Positions 20,634 through 33,013 of a stretch of DNA of 64,000 bases are shown here, piece by piece. The DNA comes from Cerrena zonata (taxonomy: Eukaryota > Basidiomycota > Agaricomycetes > Polyporales > Cerrenaceae), in contig JASBNA010000022.1 in assembly GCA_038087015.1 (NCBI GenBank), positions 124,001 to 188,000 on the forward strand, in the 5' to 3' direction. Every line of letters begins with the position of its first letter. Position 1 is the stretch's first letter. A program made the translations under genes and the position numbers. The notes beneath the pieces are model-generated. The model did no database searches and had not been told where the DNA came from. It saw only the letters and a list, made by a program, of their open reading frames with translations.

Positions 20634-23453
20634 ATGGACAGGCAGGGTACCGATCGAGTGGGGACAACTCAAACCACAAGCACCAAGGGTTCTGCTACAG
20701 ATCCCGACACAAATTCCAACGAACCCCATCTAACTGATCCATCTAGTACTAGTGGCCTTGAACGCAACCTCAGTCTTCTTGCTATCGAAGAGACTCCACG
20801 TCGTTGTTCTTCTACCGACACCACCAACGTTCACCAAAAGACACTTAAGACACTTCGCATTATGTACATCAAGGAACTTGGGCCTACCATTCCTGAGGTT
20901 TCTTGGGACTTCTTCGCTGGTGCTATCCTCCCTCATGTCCCTGCCGACAAGCTCGAGAAGATATGCAAAGCGGTCAACGCTTCGGACACGCTAGTTGCTG
21001 ATAATCGCTGGAAAGTGTTCCCTCTGGATCCGTCTAATAAGAAAATGCCGGTAGAGGATGTCACTTTCTCTGTCATGACCACCATCTGGGACAGAGTCGT
21101 TGCGATTGCGGAAACCGAACTCAATAAAAAGCCTACGTCGCGGTTGCAATCTAAGCCTACACAGACAATGTCTTCTGAGACAGCTTTGGGAGCATCCTTC
21201 AAGTCTGACGCTATCACAACGTCTATCATCAGTAGGGGCGCTGGAACTGGACCCGACTGGAAGATACCCAAGAAGAAAAGTCAGATTCAACAACCTTCTT
21301 CTCTCGTGCCTCCACCCCCACCCCCACCAAACACCTCATCCACTCTTCTCCCCTCACCGATTATTCCAGATAAATTGGTCGTCAATAAAGAGGTCGAAGC
21401 TCAACAACAACATGAAGCTCTCTCACGAGAAGCTGCTGATGCCACTACTGTTTGGGAATACAAGTGTCAAAGCAACCCTAAAGAGACAAATCAGGTGCGT
21501 TTTAAAGTCGTCTTAATCGTATTTCGACTAAGGACGGTACGTACTAGAATGTTCTACAAGTTGTTGGCGCTGCCTCCCACATATTGCATAACGATCCCTG
21601 CCGTCGTCATACATTCGGTGTCACGATAGAAGATAAACGCACTCGTGTCTGGTACTTCTCTCGATCTCTTGCGATGGTTAGCGAATCTTTTGACTTTATC
21701 ACTGAGGTACGTATATGTTCAGCTTTTCCTGAATAAGTTGATACTGAATCTCATTTGTCCAGAATCGCAATCGTTTCATTCACCTCCTCGTCTCTTTAGC
21801 TTTCGCCACAGACGTAGAGATCGGGTTTGATCCATCCGTCAAGCGCAGGCTTGTGCAGCATGACGATGCCGAGGCTGTTATCTGTTATGACATCCTCGTT
21901 AACGGCCGGTGGTACCAGACGATGGACTGTCTGGATAACTATCGAGCCAGCAGAGTGGTCGGTAGGGCTACACGGGTCTGGCAGGTCCGACTCCGTCCAG
22001 AAGAGGCTAAGAATGACGAAGAGAAGAGTGCCACCTATGCATTGAAGGATGTCTGGATTGGCGAGACGGCGAGATCGGAAAAAATGATCTTGGATGACAT
22101 ATGCACCCGGGTCAATACGGTCTACCCCATCTCAGATTTCGAGGAAGATTTCCGCGAGCGGTATTTCATGGATATCTTGGCGGACGAGGTTGTGCGCGTG
22201 GATGGGTCCGATGACACTCTGTCGAATTTCTTGGGAGCCATACCATTCCCTAAAGATTACGGGTCTTTCAAACTTGAAGAGGAACTAGATCCCCCTACCC
22301 TAGTCACGACTCTTCGGGGATCTCAGTCTACTACACCTGTTGGTGCGTCGGTTCCCGACACGACAGAACCATCGGGAAATCGTGCATCTAAAGCATCTGC
22401 CCCTTCGTTTGAGGCACGACAACATCGTCGCATCTTATTTCGGGATGTTGGGAAGACTTTGGGAAAGATTTCCAATCTTCAAGAATATCTCACACATTTA
22501 GCACATGTTACGAAAGGTTTGTCGTCATCCAGTTTCATTCGAATTTCCTCCCAGCTTAACCTTCACATTTTAGGCTTGGAGTATATGCATAGTGCCGGCT
22601 ATGTGCACCGTGATTATAGTCCAACAAATCTCCTCGTGTGTAGGGGTCTATGCAAAATCACCGATCTTGAATATTGCAAACAATATGACCAAATTAAGCT
22701 GAATTTGATTGACGATGCAGCGAAGCATGGGTTCAAGACTGTATGTTTTATCTTATTTGTATTTGGACATATTTGACCTCTTTCTAGGGTACACCTGCAT
22801 TTATGCCGATTGAGATGCTGGATGGTCGGTATCTGTTCCGTCCCGCTCCGACTGCACAGCCCTCAACTCTATTGCAAAACTACTTGCAGGGGCAACAGGA
22901 TTGGGTACCAGCACCTACGGTTGTGAGACACAACTATCTGCATGATATCGAATCCATTTGGTGGATCGCGATGTATGGTTTGTTAACCACTGTTCCCGTG
23001 AACACCGACCGAGCATCAACTGCACAAGACAGGCAGTTGGAGGTAGCAACAGCCGTTTTTAGGAATCGACTAGAATGCTCGATTGAACGTCGGTCACTGA
23101 TTCAAGAACGAGAAGAACTTCATCGACTCAGTAATCAAATTCTTCCACATGAGTATTGTGCTTCATCCACCTTTGTCACGGCTGTGGCGATCTGTCTAAC
23201 GAGTGAATACCGCATATTTGAGCAGTTTTCGGACACTTATGATTTCTCACGAATCAGCAAGACATACATGCTCACGAAAGGTCTGTATGAACAGGCTGCT
23301 TCCGTCGCGGTGACGCAGACGATGGATCTTCCAGGGTGGAAGTCGAGGGAAATAGAACCGAAAGTGCAGGTGCGGGGGCAAAAACGGAAGCAAAACGATG
23401 AACAAACGACCGAGGTGTCTAGTTCTAAACGTAACAAATTGGGACAGGCTTAG
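20634..23453 (+). CDS. FunK1-type fungal protein kinase
   Basis: Exons are 20634-21494, 21548-21706, 21763-22516, 22574-22740 and 22788-23453, which join in frame to 868 residues. The N-terminal part, with a Ser/Thr- and Pro-rich linker, precedes the FunK1 domain. The lysine is in YALKDVWIGE, the catalytic loop is GYVHRDYSPTNLLV (HRD with Asn), and the metal-binding position is DLEYCKQY rather than DFG, which is usual for FunK1. The activation segment continues GTPAFMPIEMLDGRYLF, then DIESIWWIAMYGLLT. The lysine-rich tail (KRKQNDE, KRNKLGQA) may be a nuclear signal. FunK1 kinases are expanded in multicellular fungi and substrates are unknown. The gene lies just downstream of the duplicated MFS 3' region. 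The gene model is clean. Confidence 0.88.
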
Positions 23454-23959
23454 CACCATGTACTATATTTATGTTGTGATGTTAAATCCTCAGACTGAGT
23501 TTTGTTAGCGAGAAGCTGAGGTCCATTTTTGAGTAAATTCGGAAGGCAAACTTGGCGCTCCATGTATCAGTGAGGGTGTTGCTAGCAGATACCTTTTTGA
23601 TCTGATGTAACAAGTCTTAAATGTACCCAGAAGGAAGTGAACAAACTTCGGACAAGTTACGTATACGGCTTAACTTGCATTCCTATAGCCGTATTACCAG
23701 GTATTGCCAGCGAGGTTTCTTTGTATTTAGCAAGGTACGGCTCATAGAATAAATAATGTACAGTGAGATACATGAGGTAGTACTATTATACACATCTAGA
23801 ATGGGAATGGAGCGGGAATGGAAAGAATAATGGAGTGACGAAGGTACTACGTGTGCAATGACTAGATGGAGCATGGGTATGAATAGCGGTATGACTATAA
23901 CCTAAAGAGAATAAATCATTTCAATAAACTTGGTTTCATAACTACATCTAGATAATCAA
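23454..23959. other. Convergent intergenic region
   Basis: Noncoding sequence between the FunK1 gene and the minus-strand F-box fragment. Only short frames without recognisable features are present. Confidence 0.5.
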
Positions 23960-25081
23960 TCATATAGGTTCCAGGATACCCGCTTTCTGTAGATTTGGAA
24001 AGTAATTATCAAGCATTGTCGAAGGGACTCGAAATGTGGCTAACGACGGGAAGTTTCCGCCAGTCAAGATGCTGTCAATAGGACCACAAAGATGTCTGAT
24101 CTGTTCCGGTTTTGCGTACCCATCCCTAATCGTGATGATCTCAATACCGACCTCCGAGGAGACAGCACCAAGCTGCCTGGCCATATACTTGAATGATACA
24201 TCAGAAGTAGCGTCCACCGAATAGCTCAATTCACGCAATTATAGGAAGGCCTCCAAGTGAACTAGGAAAAGAAAGTTATTAATGGTAATTTAATTACGGC
24301 TGTAATGCATCGCCGACTTACAAAGGTCGGAGATTTCATCTATCATAGATACACGGATGAGATCCACACCAAGATGCTCAACAGTTGCACTACAATGATG
24401 TAGTAACTCTTCCACTCCCTCAAAACATGAGCGAAACTTGGTCTTGTCACGGAAACCTTTACAAGTCAAACTGAGATGCTCCGTATATGCGAGATACGAT
24501 TCGGCTTTGAGAAGCCAGCCTATTAGCGTCGACACACCTGGTACTAGGTCCAAGATGAGGTTTTGCCGAGAACGAGTGGGGATGTGAGCCGGCTTTGGAA
24601 GTATTTGACCAGTGTACTCCAGAGATGTGGATGTAAAGAAAATTGTCAACGCTTCGAGGGAATGGAAGGAATTGATGAATCGGATCAATCGCGACACTTT
24701 ACGATCCCGGACTTCCCAAAGATATAGTTCTACTATGGAATGAGAGAGCTGTGGTCTTGACAGCCAAGTATGTTCCCGAACTAGGTTTAAGCGACGTGCG
24801 GTGAGGATTTTGAGATTCTGGAATCTGTGTGTAATAAGTAAAGAGGATATCGGCAGGGGTGGATCGCAGTAAATGTTCAGTACATTGGTGAGCGACAATA
24901 AATGACGGTCATTCCTAAGTGCACGCTCGAAAGTAGGTAGATATTGGCTCGATAGTGCGACGTTTGTGAATAGATGCATCCGAGCCCGGGTTCGCCATGC
25001 TCTACAAACGAGTGTGCATGTATAAAGTGTTCCTTGGAGTCCCCGGTCGCCAGGAAGACATCCTGACAAACCCGAACTCAA
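23960..25081 (-). pseudogene. Truncated F-box/LRR-type gene
   Basis: The main frame carries the second half of an F-box (TLYTCTLVCRAWRTRARMHLF), followed by leucine-rich segments such as LKILTARRLNLVREHTWL and HSLEALTIFFTSTSLEY. The last exon runs from about 24260 to 23960. The N-terminal LPxE half of the F-box and a start ATG are missing: the frame meets a stop just upstream, only 27 bp after the stop of the esterase gene on the same strand. After the intron (donor near 24322, acceptor near 24265) the best frame reads HLEAFL, then TAA, then LRELSYSVD, an in-frame stop. Both defects suggest a 5'-truncated, decaying copy. An undetected upstream exon remains possible. Confidence 0.65.
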
Positions 25082-25108
25082 TCAAAGCCAGTCTCAGCCT
25101 CTCTCCCA

Positions 25109-26449
25109 TCATACCAATCTGGGTGTCGACCAATCTATCCACTCCTCCGGGTTCCATGTGACATTGTTGAAGACGTCGTTGATCGTGAAAACCGTCGTAT
25201 TAGCCGGTTCACCTAACAGGAACCTGTCGATAAAGGAGAACAGTTGATCATTCAGGGTGGAGGGGAATGCACAATGGGCATGCCCTCCGACCTGAACAAA
25301 CCCATGATTGTTAGGTACACCCAACGCTTCCCAAACGGAATGAGCAGCAGTCATGCACCCAAAGCCGCACATCGGGCTCAGCCATACGAAATCGGTATTC
25401 TCGAATGAGATCATGGGACGTGGAGCAACCATACCAGCAAGGAAGTGATGGTCGTAGGGTAAGGCTGATATGTTGTGAACGAAGTTTTCGAAGTTGGTAG
25501 AGAACCAAACGTTCTCCTGGACGATCTCTACGGCCTCCTGTACGACACTCCCGTTATCCTGCTCGAACTTGGATAACCTCCAACACGTGTCCCCTCCTGA
25601 CCCAGACTCTTGTGGAATGGTGAGGGCAATACGTTCCTCGAAGGCTCCTGCCATGAGTGCGCCTTTACCGTTCCGTGAACAGCCCGTCACCCCGATTTTA
25701 TTGACGTTGATTTGAGCCGCAGGCGTGCGTTCGAGGACATCGATAATACGGCTGACTCCCCATACCCACGCCGTCATAGAGCTAGCGGTAGCGTTGTGCC
25801 CATACAGGTTATAGAAGAGTCCGACTCCTCGGCTGGATAGGTCGTTCTGTTGGGCCATTCCACTGTTATCATAGAACATAACAGCGATCTACAACGTCAA
25901 CTGTGAGTATTTATTTATCGTTGTGTTGTCTATTGATCAAACTCACTCCGTCGGGAATCGGAATACTAGGTCCTCCGTAACCAATAATCAACGGCCAACC
26001 TCCCTTCGGCGCATTCCCGCTCGGATACGAGATTGTTGGTGTGAAGGTAATCTCGTTATCAGCCGATAAGCTAGCCGTGATAGTTAGATTGGCTGTAGTG
26101 TTGGCCCTAGAGAAGCTTCTAGATAGTCGTGGAGGCTTAGGAGGGAAACTCCTAGCTTCATATCCTTGGATTAACGAGCTGATCTGGCGGCGACGACATG
26201 CCCAGTCGTTTTTTGTGCGAACATGCTGTCCGTTATTCAGAAGGAAGGGGTTGGGCAATTTGGTGTCGTTGAAGCGGGGATGAAAGACGGCGTAGAGCAC
26301 AAATTGGTGACTAGTATGAAAGCGACGCGTGTGAGATTGTGTTTCCCGAACATGCTCATGAATTACTGACCATCATTATCAAGTTCTTGTGGTAGCACAG
26401 TCACCACTATAGAGAGAAGTACGAAGTGAACGAAAAGGTTGAAGAGCAT
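25109..26449 (-). CDS. Glucuronoyl esterase (CE15), secreted; apparent one-base frameshift
   Basis: Cleaves ester bonds between glucuronic acid side chains of xylan and lignin alcohols, outside the cell. ATG 26449 gives a signal peptide [18 protein letters not shown], spliced to an N-terminus with CSTPSFIP. The body has [11 protein letters not shown] and [10 protein letters not shown], then a phase-0 intron to [14 protein letters not shown]. The serine motif is [13 protein letters not shown], the acidic residue lies in IPQESGSGG, and the histidine is in [10 protein letters not shown]. The end is [11 protein letters not shown] at 25109. Between CSTPSFIP and NDTKLPNP the frame shifts by one base, which one more C in the C-run at 26276-26279 would restore. 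All catalytic residues are present, so a sequence error is more likely than gene loss. There is no CBM1. Confidence 0.85.
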
Positions 26450-27175
26450 AGTGTGCTACAGTGTACACTTTTTCTTTGGCGCAAAGCGTGCAGCTCAACT
26501 TTCCATCTTTCTACTTTATACCTCCCAACAGACATATGGAGAGGCCCGTCGAGGTCCGTAACCTTCCATATCGTTTATTGTAGTCTCAATTGAAATTAGG
26601 TCACCCTACCTTCGTCGTAGTTGTATGACCTGAACAGGTGACAACTCCAGTCATCATCAGTACGAGCTATACATATAACCTATTAGTTCTCCAACGCGGA
26701 CGATGTTGCTTCTAATCATAGTCCTGGAAGAACAGTTTACGAATTTCGTTGAATTGTTTTGAAAACCAGAAGTCAGCGGAGTGGTAGGTGTAGTTCCCGT
26801 CTCTGGTAATGTTCTGTCGCCACCGCCCCGGGATCCACATGGATGGATGCTGCACCCACGGCATTCCATGTTCCAACCTACGAGGATCTTTCGTTCTTGT
26901 TGAGGCACAGAGGAGCGGCCGCAAAGCGCAATTTGAAGCTTAAAATATCTAGATTCCTCCGATATCCGGCCGTTCAGTGATGTACAATATGTTACCTGCC
27001 AAGCTCATCAACAAAAATCTTCAAAGTTGCAGCGGTTGGACCTACACCATGGCATCAATCCAGCAACCTGAGATCCACGCCATAAATTAGAATGCAACAG
27101 ACGCAAAATTACACAGCCTGTACAGTATTATACACCCTTCCAAGGTTACCCACAAACAATCACACGTGGGCGTTG
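26450..27175 (-). other. Intergenic region with a possible unrecognised gene fragment
   Basis: On the minus strand, 26712-26900 reads MPWVQHPSMWIPGRWRQN followed by NYTYHSADFWFSKQFNEI and ends FFQDYD. This has a protein-like composition with aromatic residues. A possible preceding exon (TAATLKIFVDELGR, about 27035-26995) ends at a GTAACA donor with an AAG acceptor near 26942. I do not recognise the family and no start is evident. It could be a gene remnant. Confidence 0.3.
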
Positions 27176-28390
27176 TCATTGCCCTGCAGTGCGAATCTCG
27201 ATTCCCGGTCCCTGCGTAATGACACCTACAGTTGCCTTCGCGTTGCTCTTCAGCTTTGCGGTCCCCTCATGCCCAGCAAATCCAAAACCCAACTTCTCTG
27301 CTACTCTTTGAACGTTCTCATCCTCTCTAATCCATTCGCCTTCGACTTTCTGTTTTGTCCACCAGCTATCAGCCGATTCTCTCGTGGCCGGATCCCGCAT
27401 GACCGCGCCTCGAAGATATTTGAGGGAGGTTAGACGAGCCATAGTTGCGTCCATTGTGGACCGCGTATTTTGGAGGAGTGTGTAAGGGTCGGAATTGGGT
27501 GGTGCGGCAGGAAGTAAATGAATTGCGACGGGGACGAGTAGAAATATCAAATGGCGGAAAAACCAGAGGTTATCGTGTAGCTATATCGAATATGAGTTAT
27601 CCAATAAAGGTGTCTTTGAAAGCACACGTACCATGTACACGTTCAATCCGTCTCTTGGGATTCTAACGGTGGCTGTGGCAACCCAGTAGCCTTCTACCAC
27701 CGCTGTAACAACTATAGCTGCAACACCATACGTCCTCCAACGTTCGCGACCACTGCCTTGAATTGTCAAGGCACCAATAGTAGCAGCCTCGCGAATGTAC
27801 CCTAGAACTGTCCATGGAAGAGCGTATAGGGCGTACTCATCAAACGTGCTGCAGTGTTCGCAATCTTGAAGGACGGTTTGTCCAAACCTACAGATGGAGG
27901 TGTTAAAGGTTGTTACACGAGAGGAAGAGGGTACGGCAAGACCTGACATAGAGTGTACACATCTCGAACGAGGATAGTCGCGTTAATAGAGCTTCTAAGG
28001 CCTTTTTGCATCGCTCTCCAAGCTAGCATGACGTAGCAGAAGCCTCCGAATACTATCCGAAGGCATTGTAAGCGGAACCTTGAGTCTTCCAAATAGATTT
28101 GGAGGCCATAAGACGGTGATAATGTAGATTATGTATAGTGTATGGAACACAACAAGGATGTTCAGAGGTTGTCGTAGTGGCGTATGGTTGACCGAGTTTT
28201 GCTTGTGAAGAAAGAGTATTAGGGAGCCAGAGATAGCAAGCGAGGTGAATATAAATGCATCTATGGATGCACTTATGACTGCCATTATGAAACCTTTCGT
28301 TGAGTTAGGGAGGATGCTCGTGGAGTCCCTTGAAGGTGGTAGTAAATAATGAAGTATATGCTGACTCAGCAACGTATCTAAATATGGCAA
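27176..28390 (-). CDS. Conserved fungal multi-helix membrane protein; apparent one-base frameshift
   Basis: The start MPYLDTLLSQHILHYLLPPS at 28390 is followed by a helix FIFTSLAISGSLILFL and LVVFHTLYIIYIITVL, then WPPNLFGRLKVPL. Later exons give LYVRFGQTVLQDCEHC, EYALYALPWTVLGYIREAA, a helix GVAAIVVTAVVEGYWVA, and LHDNLWFFRHLIFLLVPV. The soluble tail DSWWTKQKVEGEWIRED ends at 27176. I recall this architecture (CEYC, FDE, ALP, then HDNL) from uncharacterised proteins across Dikarya, without a known function. The frame between ESDAKR and ALEALLTRLSSFE is off by one base at an A-run (28003-28007 on the plus strand); one more A restores it. The intron near 27960-27905 has a weak GTCTTG donor. 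Confidence 0.65.
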
Positions 28391-28985
28391 AGGCTTCCGC
28401 CCTCGGCGAAAAAGGTCCTCCTAGGCTTTCTCTCCTCACCTTCACTATTGCGAAACATTCCAAAGTTGCGATGCTCATAGGGTCAGCTTGAATAAGTCCA
28501 CACTCTTGTATAAACCAACAATAAACACATGTGATAGCTCTGGTAGCAACTGTGAACACCTAAGTGTACCCTCCGGGCCTTATGTCGGTTTTCTTACAGG
28601 AGTATATCCATACAACTCACAGCTTCCTCGTCATCACCTCTTTCGCTCGTAAAATGAGTGCTTATGAGCTCACAGCCCAAAACATGAATCCTGCGTAGCA
28701 CTATACTGGGGTCCAAACTTTCTCGAAAATAGATGTTCTAGAATCCGAGATATCAATGACGTTTCTCTTCGCCGTAATCTTTTTCGGGGCAACAAATTCA
28801 CTTTTTGCGCATGGCCAGCTATTTCCGGCATCTCAATCATTCTCCTTCATGTACCTAGATCCGAGTCTGTACAACCGTTGACCCATCTTGAGACCCGAAG
28901 GCGCCGTGTCGGTCAGCACGGAGGAATTTTGCAGAGAAGATAACATAAACTTGAAATGATGGAATGGCTGGACACGATTCGTACG
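28391..28985. other. Divergent intergenic region
   Basis: Lies between the start of the minus-strand membrane protein and the 5' end of the second MFS copy. No convincing gene. ORFs seen here are antisense or out of frame with the neighbours. Confidence 0.4.
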
Positions 28986-30993
28986 AAGTGCCTCCTCCTT
29001 GAGTTCTTCCCTCACCCGAAACCTGACTGTGCCATTTCCTACACGCTCAATGGCAATGAACCAAAAGCTCAAGGATGGGTCAATTATAGCAACCATTTGT
29101 GGGGTCACAGTCCTCGGCATGGGTCGTCATTATGTTGCATATACCAAATGAATATTCACGACTGTTACCTAGATCTTTATGACTGGAGCTACCACCGTCG
29201 CTCTTACAACCATTGGCAAAGAACTAAACTTTAGACAGTCAGACCTTCAATGGCCGCTGAATGTCTACTCGTACGTACATTACCATCTAGCAACACTAGT
29301 TAAGCTGATCGTTTAGATATACACAATTCATAGATTGTCATATGGGTGCTTATTGTTGCTTTGCGGAAGGCTAGCAGACATAATCGGCAGTAAGATGTTC
29401 ATAATCGGTTCCGCCTGGTTTAGTCTTTGGTTCGTTCGTTCTCAGGCATGATGTGAGTATTGGTCACTCACCAATTTCCGAATCATATTTAGGAGTATTG
29501 CTGCGGCGTTAGCACCCAATCCATGGACCTTTATTATGTTTCTAGGGTTTCTAGGCGTCGGTCCAGCTGCCAACACTCCAGCTAGTGAGTTCAAAAGCAA
29601 TATAATTCTGACATTTTGTAGCTGTATGCTAAGTTAACATGCGCTCTTAGGTATCAGTATCATCTCCTCTTACCAGGGACGTCAAGAAATCAAGCCTTTG
29701 CCATTCTCGCCGCCGGGAAACCTATAGGTTTCATCATCGGTATGATCCTGGGTGGTTTGTTATCGGAATCCGGAGCTTCATAGCGTGCTATATTCGCCCT
29801 CGAAGCTGGTTTAGAATGTTTACTCCCCGTCATCGGCTGGCTTGTATTTCCAGAGGACGACTTGTCGAGGCGATACGATAAAGGGTTAGATATTGTCGGA
29901 GCTGTTCTCAGTACAGCTGGTTTGGGCCTTCTCGTTTATGACCTTGGGTGCGATTTACATTCCCACGTCGCTAGGCTGCAGAGGTCATTGTACTGACTGT
30001 TTTTCTTCGGACAGAGAATCTACGACCGCTCTAAAAGGATGGGCTACCCTATTCATTCCTTCACTGCTCGCCACGTCTATCTCTATTCTGATCCTTTTCG
30101 TCATATGGAAACTACGGAGAGAATCAAAAGGCCAGTCCGTACTCTTCCCGATGAGTCTTTGGACTCAACGTGGAGCTAAGATGGGACCGGTGTTCATCCT
30201 TGTCATATTTGGTTGGTGGGGCTTCAATACGCTCGCGTACTATGTCCCTTTGTATTATCAGCAGGTCCTGTTGTTAAGTCCGATTCAGACTTCCGTGCGA
30301 TTGGTCCCTCTAGGTGTTGCGGTATGTCATTATTCAGATGGCTTGACGAATTGAGCTACCTTTCCTGACGCGCTTCGTTTAATAGGGATTGGTAACAAAC
30401 TTATTAACAGAATATTTGGTTGCCATCTTCCCCTCCCAAATCCTTATTATAGTCGGTCTGCTTTGTACAACAGTCAGTCATTCTCTATTTACGAAATTCA
30501 ATTTAAGTCATATTCTCATCTTCGTTCGCATTTGGTCTTGGATCACTCTGTAGCCATCATCCATCATTTTTGCACTGATCAACGTACATGCAAGCTACTG
30601 GTCCATGGCCTTCATCGTGATGTGCACCCTACCCGTCATGGATATCGCGTACACTATCGGCAACATGCAGGTGTGCAGCACATTCGATGGAAACTCTCAA
30701 GCTTTGTCTGGGAGTATATTTAGTATTGCTACCAGGGTATGAATGTTTCGCTGTTGTTAACATACACCTTACTAAATGGGATGGTTGTTTTTTCTAGCTC
30801 GGAACCTCAATCGGACTCACCCGAAGCCATTGAACTAGCAGAATTGGGATTGGAAGATGCCGGGATTACATCAACGGATGTTGTCGTGGGTCTGAACGAA
30901 ATACACGAAAGTATCGGTCAGACTCAGGCGATGGGGAGAGGTCAACATGGGATCAGTTTATCACAAAAACTAAAGCTCTTCGAAGTTGTGTAG
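28986..30993 (+). pseudogene. MFS (DHA2-like) transporter copy 2, disrupted
   Basis: Retains the 5' half of a 14-helix drug:H+ antiporter-like gene. Exons encode TTVALTTIGKELNFRQSDLQ with WPLNVYS, LSYGCLLLLCGRLADIIGS, then APNPWTFIMFLGFLGVGPA, AILAAGKPIGFIIGMILGG, and VFILVIFGWWGFNTLAYYV. Lesions: a GTTC-repeat frameshift after WFSLW (about 29430), a frameshift near ISSxxPGTSRN (about 29675), and a TAG where the family has Trp (GAS-stop-RAIF, about 29780). A 230-bp deletion also removes the last helices, shifts frame and shortens the tail near 30818. The sequence from 30264 onward duplicates 18997-20490. The start region (DGSIIATICGVTVLG near 29070) is tentative. Confidence 0.82.
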
Positions 30994-31527
30994 ATGCATC
31001 GGTCATTTTTGTTGTTCTCAAAGATCTCATGGATTCACTTCAGTGAAAGTAGTGATTAAATTATTACGCTGTGAATGGATTGGGTTCGAAGCAGCGGCAT
31101 TGATATTCTTTACTAGACCTCGTTCCTAGCGAGCAGAGACTGTTGAGGAGACCTTCAAGAAATTTGATGAGGAGATAGTGTAAGAGTCATTCATTCATGC
31201 TGATCGATGTGATAGCTCACTGAGCCCATCTTCAAACCTATGTGCACGCTGGCTCCTCAGGCCTCATTAATCATTAATCATTGCTCAAGCCACCATAATA
31301 ATTGCACGAACGGCGAGATTGACTACCGACTCAAGGTTAAGGATGAGCTTGAGAGACTGTCAAAGCCCGATTTCCCAGGTATGTTGTCCTCGCAGCACTC
31401 AAACAGGGTGTTTAACAGTTTGAAATGTCGCTAGGCACTTACTGTATATATCCGGCCCGAATAATGCTTGCTAAATATGGACGGTTGATCGATGTTGATA
31501 TTCGCTTCAAGTTAGCGAGGCTCTAGC
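30264..31527 (+). repeat. Segmental duplication, copy 2 (MFS 3' region)
   Basis: Matches 18997-20490, including introns and the untranslated tail. It lacks 230 bp relative to copy 1, with a short overlap of identical bases at the junction near 30818. Confidence 0.85.
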
Positions 31528-31690
31528 GGCCCTTGTACTCAGCCTACTAGTACAGTAGTACTTATACCTTAAGTTAAACTTAACAGCAATGTGAAATGTC
31601 AGAACGCTACTACTAACAACATAGCAACCCCAGCGTTCCTATGATTAGTATTGATACCAGGGAATTGCCTCCTTGGCCACTAGTATCACC

Positions 31691-33013
31691 ATGTCTCGCT
31701 TTCCCGTTGAGATATACGAGAATGTCATCCTCTACGTCCACAAAGAAAGGTCTTCTCATGAAAAAGAAGTAACTCGAGTGTGTAATTATTCCAATTTGAC
31801 CCACTTGTGTTCTCATCTCTACCACAGTGCTCGACATTGGCATCCTGTAGTAGGACATGTCGCTCTTGGTATCCCAGGAGTCGTTACTACCTCTACAGCG
31901 ACGTTAGATTATCATACAAGGACTCAGAAGAAGGTTGCCCACAGCTGAAATCATTCACCGAATCTCTCTATAACACTCCCAACAATGGGTACCTTGTGGA
32001 ATCCTTCTCATTCGATACACCTTTTTTCGAGGATAGTTGAGTTAATTCAGCGATTCACATTCTAGCCCCTCTGCTCACCAATCTGCGTCGCCTGTCCTTC
32101 GGGATACTCTACATGGATTATTTACATCCTAATTTCTTTCGATCATTGTCGCGCTTCCACTCAGTTCGCGAGCTCATATGTCAAGTCGACACTTCACCTA
32201 TGTTTCATCGGTTCGCTCGACTACTGCAGACAATGCCTCAGCTTTCCACCCCCAATCTGACATTGTCATGCCGCCGTAGGACCCGCCCATTCGCGCCATA
32301 TAATGCCACAGCCAGACGTCCTCAGCAAGTATGCCTTACTTCGCTTAGTATCGATGTCAGCATCAGGAGTCGAGAATTGGCGATGGATTTGGTCCACGCG
32401 CCGTTCATACGGTGGATTCGGGACAATACATTCATCTCGTGCACCTTACGGAAGTTTGACTACCGATGCGCGTGTTATATCAGTGTGGAAGTCATCGTGG
32501 TAGATGAGTGTCTTAGACGATGTGGTGCTTCGCTTGAGGATGTTTCGCTCCGCGAAATAGACAGACCTCATCGTGCTGACATTGTGCCGAGTAAGTTTCC
32601 ATCCTCGTGAAACCCGTCCCGTAACAACCTACTAAAAGCGCCACTTAGTACTCAGTCTTGAACACAATACCAACCTACAGACATTGTGCCTGGGCCTGAT
32701 ATCATCTTCACTTACAGCCCTCGCATATCAAGCTATTCTAGAGACTCTCAACTGGACGCATCTCCAGTCTCTGCGTTTGATATTTGATTCTCATCAGCTC
32801 GAATCAAATTCTTTCGAGACGAAAGGCATTGACGAGACTATCTGTAACTTGAATTTGATGGACAAATGTCCCACTTTGTTGGTCCACGCGGAGCTGAGGA
32901 CACCCAATCTCAAGCAATGTAGTGAGACGCCAATAGAACCAGCCACCGAGAACATATTTCCTCACTCGCGAAAGAAGTCACCTAATTCTATTGTCGTAAG
33001 ATACTATCACTAA
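31691..33013 (+). pseudogene. F-box/LRR-type protein gene, probably damaged
   Basis: ATG 31691 begins MSRFPVEIYENVILYVHKER, the first half of an F-box. A 50-nt intron leads to CSTLASCSRTCRSWYPRSRY, its second half. The leucine-rich part includes LAPLLTNLRRLSFGILYMD and the third exon VPILSLEHNTNLQTLCLGL, spliced from a GTAAGT donor at 32593. An in-frame TGA at 32038-32040 interrupts the frame. It could be removed only as a 30-nt intron (GTTGAG...TTCTAG), shorter than any other intron here. The gene is therefore either a pseudogene or carries a sequence error. The family is a substrate-recruiting subunit type of SCF ubiquitin ligases, with unknown target. Confidence 0.6.

Noticed and set aside
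28833..29120. 95-codon minus-strand ORF
   Set aside because: Antisense to the 5' region of the broken MFS copy, without recognisable protein features.
32034..32063. 30-nt intron that would remove the in-frame stop in the F-box gene
   Set aside because: Much shorter than the 48-65 nt introns elsewhere, so the stop is treated as a lesion.
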